Assembly: GCA_002721305.1 (NCBI GenBank)
Contig: PBKA01000017.1
Location: 1 to 45,704 of the forward strand
From: Acidimicrobiaceae bacterium
GTDB lineage: Bacteria > Actinomycetota > Acidimicrobiia > Acidimicrobiales > Poriferisodalaceae
Direction of reading: 5' to 3'
Length of the DNA: 45,704 bases
Shown: positions 18,452 through 25,737 of the stretch, piece by piece
How the letters are laid out: every line of letters begins with the position of its first letter
How positions within the stretch are numbered: position 1 is the stretch's first letter
Notes under the pieces: model-generated
What the model was told of the DNA's origin: nothing
The model's input: only the letters and a program-made list of their open reading frames with translations
The model's database searches: none
Program-made: the position numbers and the translations under genes

Positions 18452-20187
18452 GAGGGCGCCGTGCCTTTCGCCTTGGCGTCAGCGTCACCTTCGGGTCCAA
18501 GGATTATGTCGTCGTTTGAGCCTCCTGCGGGGACCATCGGATACACCTTTTCGAATGCGTCCACTCGAAAATCGATTACGACTGGGCGGTCGTTGATGGA
18601 ATTGGCCTTTTCAATAGCGGCTACAACTTCTTCAGCTGACTCAACTCGAATGCCGGTGCAGCCCATCGCTTCGGCCCAACCGACGTAATCCGGATGATCG
18701 GGGCTCAGGTACACCTCGCTGTAGCGCTCATCGTAAAAAAGTTCCTGCCATTGGCGGACCATACCTAGATACGCATTATTGAGGATGGCTATTTTGACCG
18801 GAATATTCTCAGCTGCGGCCGTGATTAGTTCTTGAGCCGTCATTTGGAAACAGCCGTCGCCATCTACCGCCCAGACCATCTTGTCTGGTTGGCCGGCCTT
18901 TGCCCCTATAGCAGCGGGAACGGCAAAGCCCATGGTCCCCAATCCACCCGAGTTAACCCAGGTGTAGGGGTGGTCAAACTTCCAGAATTGACTTGCCCAC
19001 ATCTGATGTTGACCTACACCTGCCACCACAATCGTGTCGTCTGGGGTGTTATCTCGCAGTTGTTCTAGGACGTACTGCGGTTTGAGCGGAAAGCCACTAT
19101 CGGGTTGTTCGTATTGCAACGGGTGTTGCTCTTGCCAGCCGCTAATAGTCGATTTCCATTCCGAACGGTCTGTCTCGGTCTCGTTCGAAGATTCATAGGC
19201 GGCGATCAGTGCCTGCAGGGCGACTTTGGCGTCACCTTGTATCGCTATATCTGGATGTCGGACTTTGCCATGTTCAGCGGGGTCAATATCGACGTGGATG
19301 ATCTTGGCGTCCGGGGCAAAGAATTCGGTGTCGCCCGTAACTCTGTCATCAAAGCGGGCACCTAGGTTTATCAGCAGATCAGATTTTTGGAACGCTGTCA
19401 CTGCGGTGTAATTTCCGTGCATCCCGGGCATGCCCAAACATCGAGGGTCACGGTCCGGGAACACCCCTCGAGCCATCAGAGTTGTCGCCACATGAATATC
19501 GGTTAGGTCGACGAACTTCTTGAGACTTGCGGCGGCACGAGCTTTCAACAGCCCCCCTCCGGCATAAATAACTGGTCTCTTGGCGGCGCGGATGAGCTTT
19601 ACGGCGGCACTAATCTTTTCCGGATCAACATCATTAACGGGTCGGTATCCAGGAAGATCCAGTTCGTCTGGCCAGTACCACTCCATCATTTGGTTACTGA
19701 CATCTTTGGGGACATCTATGAGGACTGGGCCTGGTCTTCCGGTCGTGGCTATGTGAAACGCCTCTTTGACTATCCTCGGAATGTCAGAGGGATCAGTCAC
19801 TAGGTAGTTGTGTTTGGTGACGGCCATGGTGATGCCGGTCGTGTCGCACTCTTGAAAGGCATCGGAACCAATTGAGCCGAGGGCAACTTGCCCAGTGATC
19901 ACAACCATAGGTATCGAGTCCATATAGGCGTCACAAAGTGGGGTCACGATGTTGGTCGCGGCTGGTCCGCTAGTAACTATCGCGACTCCTGGTTTACCTG
20001 TGACGTGCGCGTAGCCCTGCGCCATGTGACCCGCCCCTTGTTCATGTCGAACCAGAACATGTCGTATCTTCGAATCAAGAATCGGGTCGTACACTGGAAG
20101 GATTGCTCCGCCGGGAAGACCAAACATCACCTCTACATCGCTCATCTCGAGACTCTTTATGAGGGCCTGAGCGCCGGTCAGTTCCAT
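18448..20187 (-). CDS. ilvB: Acetolactate synthase large (catalytic) subunit
   Basis: ThDP- and FAD-dependent enzyme that makes acetolactate from two pyruvates, or acetohydroxybutyrate from pyruvate plus 2-ketobutyrate (the product of the citramalate route). The protein has 579 aa. The catalytic Glu is in VRHEQGAGHMAQGYA, and the ThDP motif runs from GDGCFQMTAQEL to ILNNAYLGMVRQWQ. A strong AGGAG precedes the ATG at 20187. It is preceded by a leader with a Leu-Val-Val peptide, alternative hairpins and an intrinsic terminator. Confidence 0.96.
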   Translation of the reverse strand: MELTGAQALIKSLEMSDVEVMFGLPGGAILPVYDPILDSKIRHVLVRHEQGAGHMAQGYAHVTGKPGVAIVTSGPAATNIVTPLCDAYMDSIPMVVITGQVALGSIGSDAFQECDTTGITMAVTKHNYLVTDPSDIPRIVKEAFHIATTGRPGPVLIDVPKDVSNQMMEWYWPDELDLPGYRPVNDVDPEKISAAVKLIRAAKRPVIYAGGGLLKARAAASLKKFVDLTDIHVATTLMARGVFPDRDPRCLGMPGMHGNYTAVTAFQKSDLLINLGARFDDRVTGDTEFFAPDAKIIHVDIDPAEHGKVRHPDIAIQGDAKVALQALIAAYESSNETETDRSEWKSTISGWQEQHPLQYEQPDSGFPLKPQYVLEQLRDNTPDDTIVVAGVGQHQMWASQFWKFDHPYTWVNSGGLGTMGFAVPAAIGAKAGQPDKMVWAVDGDGCFQMTAQELITAAAENIPVKIAILNNAYLGMVRQWQELFYDERYSEVYLSPDHPDYVGWAEAMGCTGIRVESAEEVVAAIEKANSINDRPVVIDFRVDAFEKVYPMVPAGGSNDDIILGPEGDADAKAKGTAPS

Positions 20188-20240
20188 CTGTCCTCTCCTA
20201 ACAACGAATTATTTTGGGTGAGCTTTTGTGGGGCCCATAA

Positions 20241-20265
20241 ACGGAAAAGGTCCCCGACGGGGACC
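20241..20265 (-). terminator. Intrinsic terminator in the ilvB leader (attenuator)
   Basis: Minus strand GGTCCCC (20259-20265), 3-nt loop, GGGGACC (20249-20255), followed by TTTTCCGTTT. A textbook rho-independent terminator placed 54 nt before the ilvB start codon and after a leader ORF, hence an attenuator rather than the end of a gene. Confidence 0.82.
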
Positions 20266-20269
20266 ATGA

Positions 20270-20302
20270 GTAAGCGGGATCGAACGACCCGCTTACGCGG
20301 GT
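20270..20302 (-). promoter_or_regulatory. Two mutually exclusive hairpins in the ilvB leader
   Basis: Hairpin A pairs ACCCGC/GCGGGT (20297-20302 with 20287-20292) and lies inside the last codons of the leader peptide, with its stop in the loop. Hairpin B pairs GTAAGCGGG/CCCGCTTAC (20288-20296 with 20270-20278). They share 20288-20292, so only one can form. A ribosome held at the Leu-Val-Val codons would block A and favour B. Confidence 0.65.
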
Positions 20303-20349
20303 ACTACGAGAAAGCGATTAACCCAGGACTGGTCCGTGTGTGATCGCAT
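20293..20349 (-). CDS. Leader peptide of the ilvBNC operon
   Basis: Short ORF, ATG at 20349 directly after an in-frame TGA, reading MRSHTDQSWVNRFLVVPA and then TAA. The Leu-Val-Val codons lie just before hairpin arms and a terminator, as in known actinobacterial ilvB leaders, whose peptides end in runs of Ile/Leu/Val. There is no Shine-Dalgarno; CAAAAT ends 6 nt before the ATG. A second overlapping frame (MAECDHTRTSPGLIAFS) is possible but has only one Leu and one Ile codon. Confidence 0.65.
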   Translation of the reverse strand: MRSHTDQSWVNRFLVVPA

Positions 20350-20355
20350 TCAGCC

Positions 20356-20384
20356 ATTTTGGCGGTGTCGGATGCCAGTCGCAA
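20356..20384 (-). promoter_or_regulatory. Candidate promoter of the ilvB leader
   Basis: Minus strand TTGCGA (20379-20384), 17-nt spacer, CAAAAT (20356-20361), then 6 nt to the leader ATG. The layout matches the leuB-cimA leader promoter. It faces away from the dehydrogenase gene at 20442. Confidence 0.45.
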
Positions 20385-20441
20385 CCTCAGAGGCCAGAAC
20401 TCTCTGTGCTGTGGACATCTCGAAGGTAGATTCAACATCCA

Positions 20442-21707
20442 ATGGCACGGCTTTCGAGCACCGCGCTCTTCGCTATTTTTGGGGCTATCGCCATCTTGGC
20501 GATCGCACTTTTTCAGACTTCTAACGACCGATCCCGTAGTTCTGTAACCCTCCGGGAGGAGATTTGGTGGCAATTTGACCCCAAAACATCGGCTGATTCT
20601 CGGGATTCTGTCGAATTCGAACGTTCCAACGAAAAATGTCCCGCGGGTATTCCGGCTCTACAGCCCATCCAAGTAGAGACACCCAATCTCGAATTGTCAC
20701 TGTTTCTTGACTTGCCCGAAGCGACGTCTATTGCGTTCGTGAATGCCGACCGGGGCTTTGTTTCGGAGAGAACCGGTCGTGTCTTTGCCTTTGAATCGGG
20801 GCGACTGCTGGCCCATCCCGTAATTGATCTTTCTGCGGAAACAAGTTCCGAGATGGACCAAGGGCTTCTCGGTATGGCCCTCTCTCCTGACATGAGTTGG
20901 CTTTATCTCAATCGCACTGACTCGGCTGGTTCTAGCGTCGTGACGGCTCATGCAATCACTTCGGCTGAACATGAACTGGGACCTGCGGTCGAAATAATCG
21001 TCGTGGATCAGCCGTCCGCAATGCACAACGGTGGCGATCTTGCTTTTGACGATCGTGGACACTTGTATGCATCCTTCGGTGATGGCGGTGGTTTAGGCGA
21101 TCCCTATGGCCAAGCACAGGATCTTTCGACTCCACTCGGATCTGTGCTGCGTCTCACGGTGGATCCGCTGGCTTGGCCCCCGCACAAACCTGCGTCGGGT
21201 AATCCAGATCTCGGCCCAGACTCTGATCCTCGAATCTGGGTCAACGGTGTCAGAAACCCTTTCCGGTTTTCTTTCGATGAGAGGACGGGAAATCTGTGGC
21301 TCACCGACCTGGGACAGCAGTGTGTCGAGGAGGTAACGATCCTGGCTCCATCGGACGGTGGGGCAAATCTGGGTTGGAATCTGGTTGAAGGTTCAAGACC
21401 TTTCTTGGGGCAGCCATCCGAGTCGTTAAGAGCTCCTGACTTCGAATATCGGCACGCTCGGGGGCGGTGTGCAATCATCGGAGGCTTGGTCCTGTATGAC
21501 GCTCCTGACCCAATTCTCGAAGGTCGGTATCTGTTCAGCGATATGTGTGGCGGTCAGTTGATGGTCCTGGATCCGGGGCCTTCGAAAGAGGTATTTGAGC
21601 TTTCCTTGCGTGTAGATCAGCCGGTGGCTTTTGCTAGCGATCACAACAAGACTCCCTACGTCGTAGATCTGGCTAACGGAATCTGGCGCTTGACCACCTC
21701 TGGGTAA
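20442..21707 (+). CDS. Membrane-anchored glucose/sorbosone dehydrogenase-like beta-propeller protein
   Basis: A 421-aa protein of the GSDH/HHIP-like six-bladed propeller family, some of whose members are PQQ sugar dehydrogenases. An N-terminal hydrophobic segment (residues about 5-25, ALFAIFGAIAILAIAL) should act as signal anchor or signal peptide, placing the propeller outside the cell. Family segments include DQGLLGMALSPD, MHNGGDLAFDDRGHLYASFGDGGG, LGSVLRL, WVNGVRNPFRFSFDERTGNLWLTDLGQ, GGANLGWNLVEGSRPF and GRYLFSDMCGG. Substrate and PQQ use cannot be proved from the sequence. TAGATT lies 9 nt before the ATG. Divergent from the ilvB leader. Confidence 0.85.
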   Translation: MARLSSTALFAIFGAIAILAIALFQTSNDRSRSSVTLREEIWWQFDPKTSADSRDSVEFERSNEKCPAGIPALQPIQVETPNLELSLFLDLPEATSIAFVNADRGFVSERTGRVFAFESGRLLAHPVIDLSAETSSEMDQGLLGMALSPDMSWLYLNRTDSAGSSVVTAHAITSAEHELGPAVEIIVVDQPSAMHNGGDLAFDDRGHLYASFGDGGGLGDPYGQAQDLSTPLGSVLRLTVDPLAWPPHKPASGNPDLGPDSDPRIWVNGVRNPFRFSFDERTGNLWLTDLGQQCVEEVTILAPSDGGANLGWNLVEGSRPFLGQPSESLRAPDFEYRHARGRCAIIGGLVLYDAPDPILEGRYLFSDMCGGQLMVLDPGPSKEVFELSLRVDQPVAFASDHNKTPYVVDLANGIWRLTTSG

Positions 21708-21779
21708 CGCTCTGTTCCAATAGAACTCCAGAAGACTGGGTGCTACAAACTGTTGCAGCAGTTACGGACTGAGGTTTGC

Positions 21780-22184
21780 ATGGCATCGATCGACAGCATC
21801 GAAGATATTGGCGTCCGTCATCGGTCACGACTGAACGCTGCCGACCTTTCGTCATGTGAGGCCCTGCTCGAAGCCGGATCTAATAGACGCGGACGGCGCA
21901 TCATCGCCGAAACTGTGGGCGTTGCGGAAAATAGGGTGCTCGAATGGGTCAACAAGGCTGATTTGATGAGAATTGTCGGGGTCTCTACCCGTTACTCGCA
22001 GCTGCTAGAAGCCACCGGCATTGACTCAGTCCGTAAATTGCGAAAGTGCCGGCCGACCCAACTTCATCGCTCGCTTTTGACACAGATCTCTCAACGGCGG
22101 CAACTGGTCGGGCGAGCACCTTCCATCAACCAGGTGAGGCACTGGGTGAAGCAGGCCCGTAAGTTGCCTCAGCTAGTCAAGTAG
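21780..22184 (+). CDS. DUF4332 domain protein (helix-hairpin-helix-like)
   Basis: A small cytoplasmic protein of 134 aa matching DUF4332: MASIDSIEDIG at the start, LLEAGSNRRGRRIIAETVGV and VLEWVNKADLMRIVGVSTRYSQLLEATGIDSV. The two GI/GV-rich repeats look like helix-hairpin-helix units, a fold often used to touch nucleic acid; the role is unknown. The open frame begins at 21753, but ATG 21780 has GAGG 7 nt upstream and gives the family start. Convergent with gatB. Confidence 0.85.
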   Translation: MASIDSIEDIGVRHRSRLNAADLSSCEALLEAGSNRRGRRIIAETVGVAENRVLEWVNKADLMRIVGVSTRYSQLLEATGIDSVRKLRKCRPTQLHRSLLTQISQRRQLVGRAPSINQVRHWVKQARKLPQLVK

Positions 22185-22198
22185 TCGGCGCCGCGGGA

Positions 22199-23605
22199 TT
22201 ACCCTCGGCGTTGTTTGAGAATCGCGGCCACAGCTTTGCCGTCAGCTTGGCCCTTTGAGGCTTTCATAACCGCTCCAACGAATACGCCTTGGACCTTGTC
22301 CTCTCCCTCACAAAACTTTTCCCAAGCTTCGCTGTTCTCTTCTATTGCCGCGTCTACCAGTGCGTCGAGTTGTTCAGACTCCATTGACTCGAAGCCAAGA
22401 TTTTGTGCGATTGATCCGGGATCAAGTCCGGTTGTCACCATCTCACCAAGAACTTGTTTGGTCTGGGTGGCAGTTAAGTCTCCCGATTCTTCCATTTGAA
22501 CTAGTTCCACGAAATGAGCTGGATCCAGCTCGTCCGCTCCATCAATCGCAAGATTCTGAATGATGTGTGTGACGGCTCGTCTGGGGTCGGCTCCCTCGTC
22601 CACAGCACTGATCAAGAGCTGCGACATCCCCCGATTAACAATTGTTGCCGCCGTTTCCAGGTCTACACTCGCCACGTCTATGAGTCGGTCCCTCTTTTGT
22701 GCGGGAAGTTCAGGCATCGTGTCAGCGATTTCCTTGATCCACGCTGCATCAGGGTTTAACAACACAAGATCTGGCTCCGGGAAGTAACGGTAATCGTTCG
22801 CTTCCTCCTTGGATCGCAAGGTATGGGTTCTTCCGTCCTCTGACCAGTGTCGGGTCTCTTGGCTCGGCTCTGCCCCGGCCTCATAGAGGCCGATGTGTCG
22901 CTGAGCTTCATATGAGACGGCTCTTTGTAGCGAACGTAAGGAGTTGAGATTCTTTATCTCGCAGCGAGTCCGTAGCTCCTGTGATCCAGCTGGTCGTACG
23001 CTTACGTTCGCATCGACACGCATAGACCCCTCTTCCAGACGTGCCTCTGAGGCTTGGACCGCGATCAAGATTGCACGTAGCTCTTCAACATAGGCTCGTG
23101 CGTCTTCTGCCGATCTGATGTCGGGTTGCGAAACGATTTCCAACAACGGAACACCTGCTCGGTTGTAATCAACCAAAGCCTGATCGGCTCCGTGGATGCG
23201 CCCGTCTTCACCGCCAAGGTGAGTTGTCTTTCCCGCGTCTTCTTCCAGATGGGCCCGCTCGATTCCGATCCGGGTTCCGTTCGGGAGATTTAGTGATCCG
23301 TCCACGCAGATTGGCCGGTCATACTGGCTTACTTGATAGTCCTTAGGCATGTCGGGATAGAAGTAGTTCTTCCGGTGAAACACGGACGGCCTAATGTCGC
23401 AACCGAGTGCCAATCCAACGGTCATTGCCAATTCCACTGCCCGTCGATTTAGCACGGGTAACGAGCCAGGAAGGCCTAGACAGACAGGGGTGATATTGGT
23501 GTTCGGTGCATCGCCAAAGCGGTTCGGCGCGTGTGAGAACAACTTTGTCTTAGTCGCTAACTCGACGTGCACCTCCAACCCGACAACGGTTTCCCATTCG
23601 CTCAT
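22199..23605 (-). CDS. gatB: Asp/Glu-tRNA amidotransferase subunit B
   Basis: tRNA-binding kinase-like subunit of GatCAB, which turns Glu-tRNA-Gln into Gln-tRNA-Gln (and Asp-tRNA-Asn where needed). The protein has 468 aa with ETVVGLEVHVELATKTKLFS at the start, RKNYFYPDMPKDYQVSQYD, EDAGKTTH, VDYNRAGVPLLEIVSQPD, and the C-terminal YqeY-like helical tail. Its ATG overlaps the gatA stop (ATGA). It ends the gatC-gatA-gatB operon. Confidence 0.97.
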   Translation of the reverse strand: MSEWETVVGLEVHVELATKTKLFSHAPNRFGDAPNTNITPVCLGLPGSLPVLNRRAVELAMTVGLALGCDIRPSVFHRKNYFYPDMPKDYQVSQYDRPICVDGSLNLPNGTRIGIERAHLEEDAGKTTHLGGEDGRIHGADQALVDYNRAGVPLLEIVSQPDIRSAEDARAYVEELRAILIAVQASEARLEEGSMRVDANVSVRPAGSQELRTRCEIKNLNSLRSLQRAVSYEAQRHIGLYEAGAEPSQETRHWSEDGRTHTLRSKEEANDYRYFPEPDLVLLNPDAAWIKEIADTMPELPAQKRDRLIDVASVDLETAATIVNRGMSQLLISAVDEGADPRRAVTHIIQNLAIDGADELDPAHFVELVQMEESGDLTATQTKQVLGEMVTTGLDPGSIAQNLGFESMESEQLDALVDAAIEENSEAWEKFCEGEDKVQGVFVGAVMKASKGQADGKAVAAILKQRRG

Positions 23606-25032
23606 GATGCGCTCCTTGGCGGCGCCTGAGATTCAATGAAGGACGCTGCTTGGAACATCCTCGCCTCTTCTAGTTGTGGAGCCATAATTTGGACTCCGAC
23701 TGGTAACCCATGATTGCCAGTTCCAAAGGGCACCGAGATCGCAGGATCGCCAACCAAGTTGCTCGGGATGGTGCACGTATCACAGCGGTACATAGTCATT
23801 GGATCCGACCGTTCACCGAACTTAAATGCAACCGATGGCGAGGTGGGCGATAGGAGGACGTCATGGTTCGCGTATGCGACATCAAAATCTCGCCGGGTGA
23901 GGGTTCGCACTTTCTGAGCCTTTCCGTAATATGCGTCGTAGTAGCCGGCGCTCAAAGCGAACGTGCCAAGCATTATGCGGGCCACCACTTCATCACCAAA
24001 ACCGCTCCTTCGAGTAGCCGCATTCATGGCCGCCACGTCAGATCCCTCCGCTCTCATTCCGTAGCGAACGCCGTCGTATCGTGCGAGGTTGCTTGAAGCT
24101 TCTGCTGGTGCAATCAGGTAATAGGCCGTAAGTCCGTATTCGACCGCTGGCACCGAAACTGACTCAACGATGGCGCCACCTGTTGTGAGCGCATCTGCTA
24201 CTTCGTGAACTCGCGTGACGACGTCTTCGTCGATACCTTCTAACAGTTCGCTGACTAACCCGACCCGCATTCCTTCGACGCCTCGATCAAGGTTGTCGGA
24301 AAGGCTCGGCATCGGAGATGGGATCGAAGTGCTATCTAGTGGGTCATGCCCTCCGATAGTTTCAAGCACTAACGCTGCGTCCGCGACGTTATTGGCGAGC
24401 GGCCCGATCTGATCAAACGACGACGCGAACGCTACAAGTCCATATCTACTAACGAGTCCATACGTTGGCTTCACTCCGACCACGCCGCATAACGCCGCCG
24501 GTTGTCGAATGGATCCGCCGGTATCGGATCCAAGAGCGATGGGCGTAAACCCTGCAGCTACCGCTGCGGCTGAACCTCCACTGGAGCCACCGGGGACCCG
24601 AGTGAGGTCATGGGGATTACGGGTCGGCCCAAAAGCTGAGTGCTCGGTGGAACTACCCATCGCGAATTCATCAAGGTTGGTCTTGCCGACAATCACCGCC
24701 CCAGCTGCACGCAGACGTTGCACAACCGTCGCGTCATAGGGCGGCTCCCAGCCTTCAAGAATCTTCGAAGAGCATGTGGTCGCAAGACCCCGGGTACACA
24801 GGTTGTCCTTCAAAGCGACGGGAACACCGGCGAGGGGGCCAGGGTCGCGTCCCGAGTCGACGATTTCGTCGATCTTCCCCGCTGTTTCTATAGCCACTTC
24901 GCGATCAACCAAATTGAACGCGTGGACGTCATCTTCCGACGCGTCAATTACTTGGAGGTATTCGTTCAAAGCTGCTGTAGCGCTTTGGCGAGAACGACGA
25001 ATGTCTGCCGCTAGGTCTTTAGCTGAGTTCAA
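23602..25032 (-). CDS. gatA: Asp/Glu-tRNA amidotransferase subunit A
   Basis: Amidase-signature subunit that releases ammonia from glutamine for GatB. The protein has 476 aa. The Ser-cisSer-Lys triad is visible: Lys in GVPVALKDN, Ser in GGSSGGSAAAVAAG, and Ser in LGSDTGGSIRQPAA. The start is TTG at 25032, overlapping the gatC TGA (TTGA). Confidence 0.96.
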   Translation of the reverse strand: MNSAKDLAADIRRSRQSATAALNEYLQVIDASEDDVHAFNLVDREVAIETAGKIDEIVDSGRDPGPLAGVPVALKDNLCTRGLATTCSSKILEGWEPPYDATVVQRLRAAGAVIVGKTNLDEFAMGSSTEHSAFGPTRNPHDLTRVPGGSSGGSAAAVAAGFTPIALGSDTGGSIRQPAALCGVVGVKPTYGLVSRYGLVAFASSFDQIGPLANNVADAALVLETIGGHDPLDSTSIPSPMPSLSDNLDRGVEGMRVGLVSELLEGIDEDVVTRVHEVADALTTGGAIVESVSVPAVEYGLTAYYLIAPAEASSNLARYDGVRYGMRAEGSDVAAMNAATRRSGFGDEVVARIMLGTFALSAGYYDAYYGKAQKVRTLTRRDFDVAYANHDVLLSPTSPSVAFKFGERSDPMTMYRCDTCTIPSNLVGDPAISVPFGTGNHGLPVGVQIMAPQLEEARMFQAASFIESQAPPRSAS

Positions 25033-25331
25033 GATGATTCTCCCAAAATAGGGGGAACACGAAACTGGTTGTCAGACGCGTCTGGTGCTTGGTTCATTAC
25101 ATCGTGCGGCTCGATAGTCGGTCCGGTGACGTCATCCCTCAAAACATTCGTCAGCGGATAGGGATGTGACATCGGTTCGACAGAATCAAGATCCAGTGTC
25201 TCCAGTTGACCGGCATGATCAAGGATTTTCTCAAGATGTTCTGTGAAGTGGAGTAGCTCTCCATCGTTAAGGTCAATCCGCGCTAACGACGCTATGTGCG
25301 CTACGAGATCTTGTGAGAGGGAGTCTTTCAT
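25029..25331 (-). CDS. gatC: Asp/Glu-tRNA amidotransferase subunit C
   Basis: A small 100-aa subunit that stabilises GatA-GatB. It shows the family pattern HIASLARIDLNDGELLHFTEHLEKILD and LDLDSVEPMSHPYPLTNVLRDD. GGAG lies 11 nt before the ATG at 25331. The ferredoxin gene ends 22 nt upstream, so both may share a transcript. Confidence 0.95.
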   Translation of the reverse strand: MKDSLSQDLVAHIASLARIDLNDGELLHFTEHLEKILDHAGQLETLDLDSVEPMSHPYPLTNVLRDDVTGPTIEPHDVMNQAPDASDNQFRVPPILGESS

Positions 25332-25353
25332 TGTGGTTTGTCTCCAGAGCAGT

Positions 25354-25677
25354 TCACATGTAGGGGTCGTTGACGCTTAGGGGTTGCTGCCACCAGTCTT
25401 CGGGTGATGGCTGCCAATCCTCAGCAGAAAGAGGATAGATGCAATCAACGGGACATGGATCAAGACATTTGTCGCATCCCGAACACAATTCCGGGAGAAT
25501 TATGACGTCAATGCCATGGTTAAAAATTGCCCCAAAGTTGGGAGGACAGGCTCGCAGACAGGCGTCGCAGTTAATGCACTCTGACATGTCTATGTACATC
25601 GGCGCGTTGGGCCACTTCGGGTTACGTTCGCGATTCTCGATTCGCGAGAGTCGCGCTGGGCTGTTTCCCGATGCCAT
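25354..25677 (-). CDS. 2[4Fe-4S] ferredoxin
   Basis: A 107-aa electron-transfer protein with two full cluster motifs: CINCDACLRACP near residue 35 and CSGCDKCLDPCP near residue 66. Longer than a minimal clostridial ferredoxin, with a tail rich in Trp (EDWQPSPEDWWQQP). The redox partner is unknown. A strong TAGAAT at 25685-25690 lies 7 nt before the ATG. It precedes gatCAB by 22 nt, an arrangement with no obvious metabolic logic. Confidence 0.92.
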   Translation of the reverse strand: MASGNSPARLSRIENRERNPKWPNAPMYIDMSECINCDACLRACPPNFGAIFNHGIDVIILPELCSGCDKCLDPCPVDCIYPLSAEDWQPSPEDWWQQPLSVNDPYM

Positions 25678-25684
25678 CTACCGA

Positions 25685-25690
25685 ATTCTA
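25685..25690 (-). promoter_or_regulatory. Candidate -10 element of the ferredoxin gene
   Basis: Minus-strand TAGAAT, five of six bases of the consensus, 7 nt before the ATG at 25677. No Shine-Dalgarno lies between, so a leaderless mRNA is likely. Confidence 0.5.
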
Positions 25691-25737
25691 CGGGGCGCCA
25701 TTGGTTACGGACCGGCAAGAACCCAATCAACTGAAGG

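Noticed and set aside
20305-20358. Alternative ilvB leader frame reading MAECDHTRTSPGLIAFS.
   Set aside because: It has only one Leu and one Ile codon. The other frame starts nearer the expected transcription start, has Leu-Val-Val, and stops inside the regulatory hairpin.
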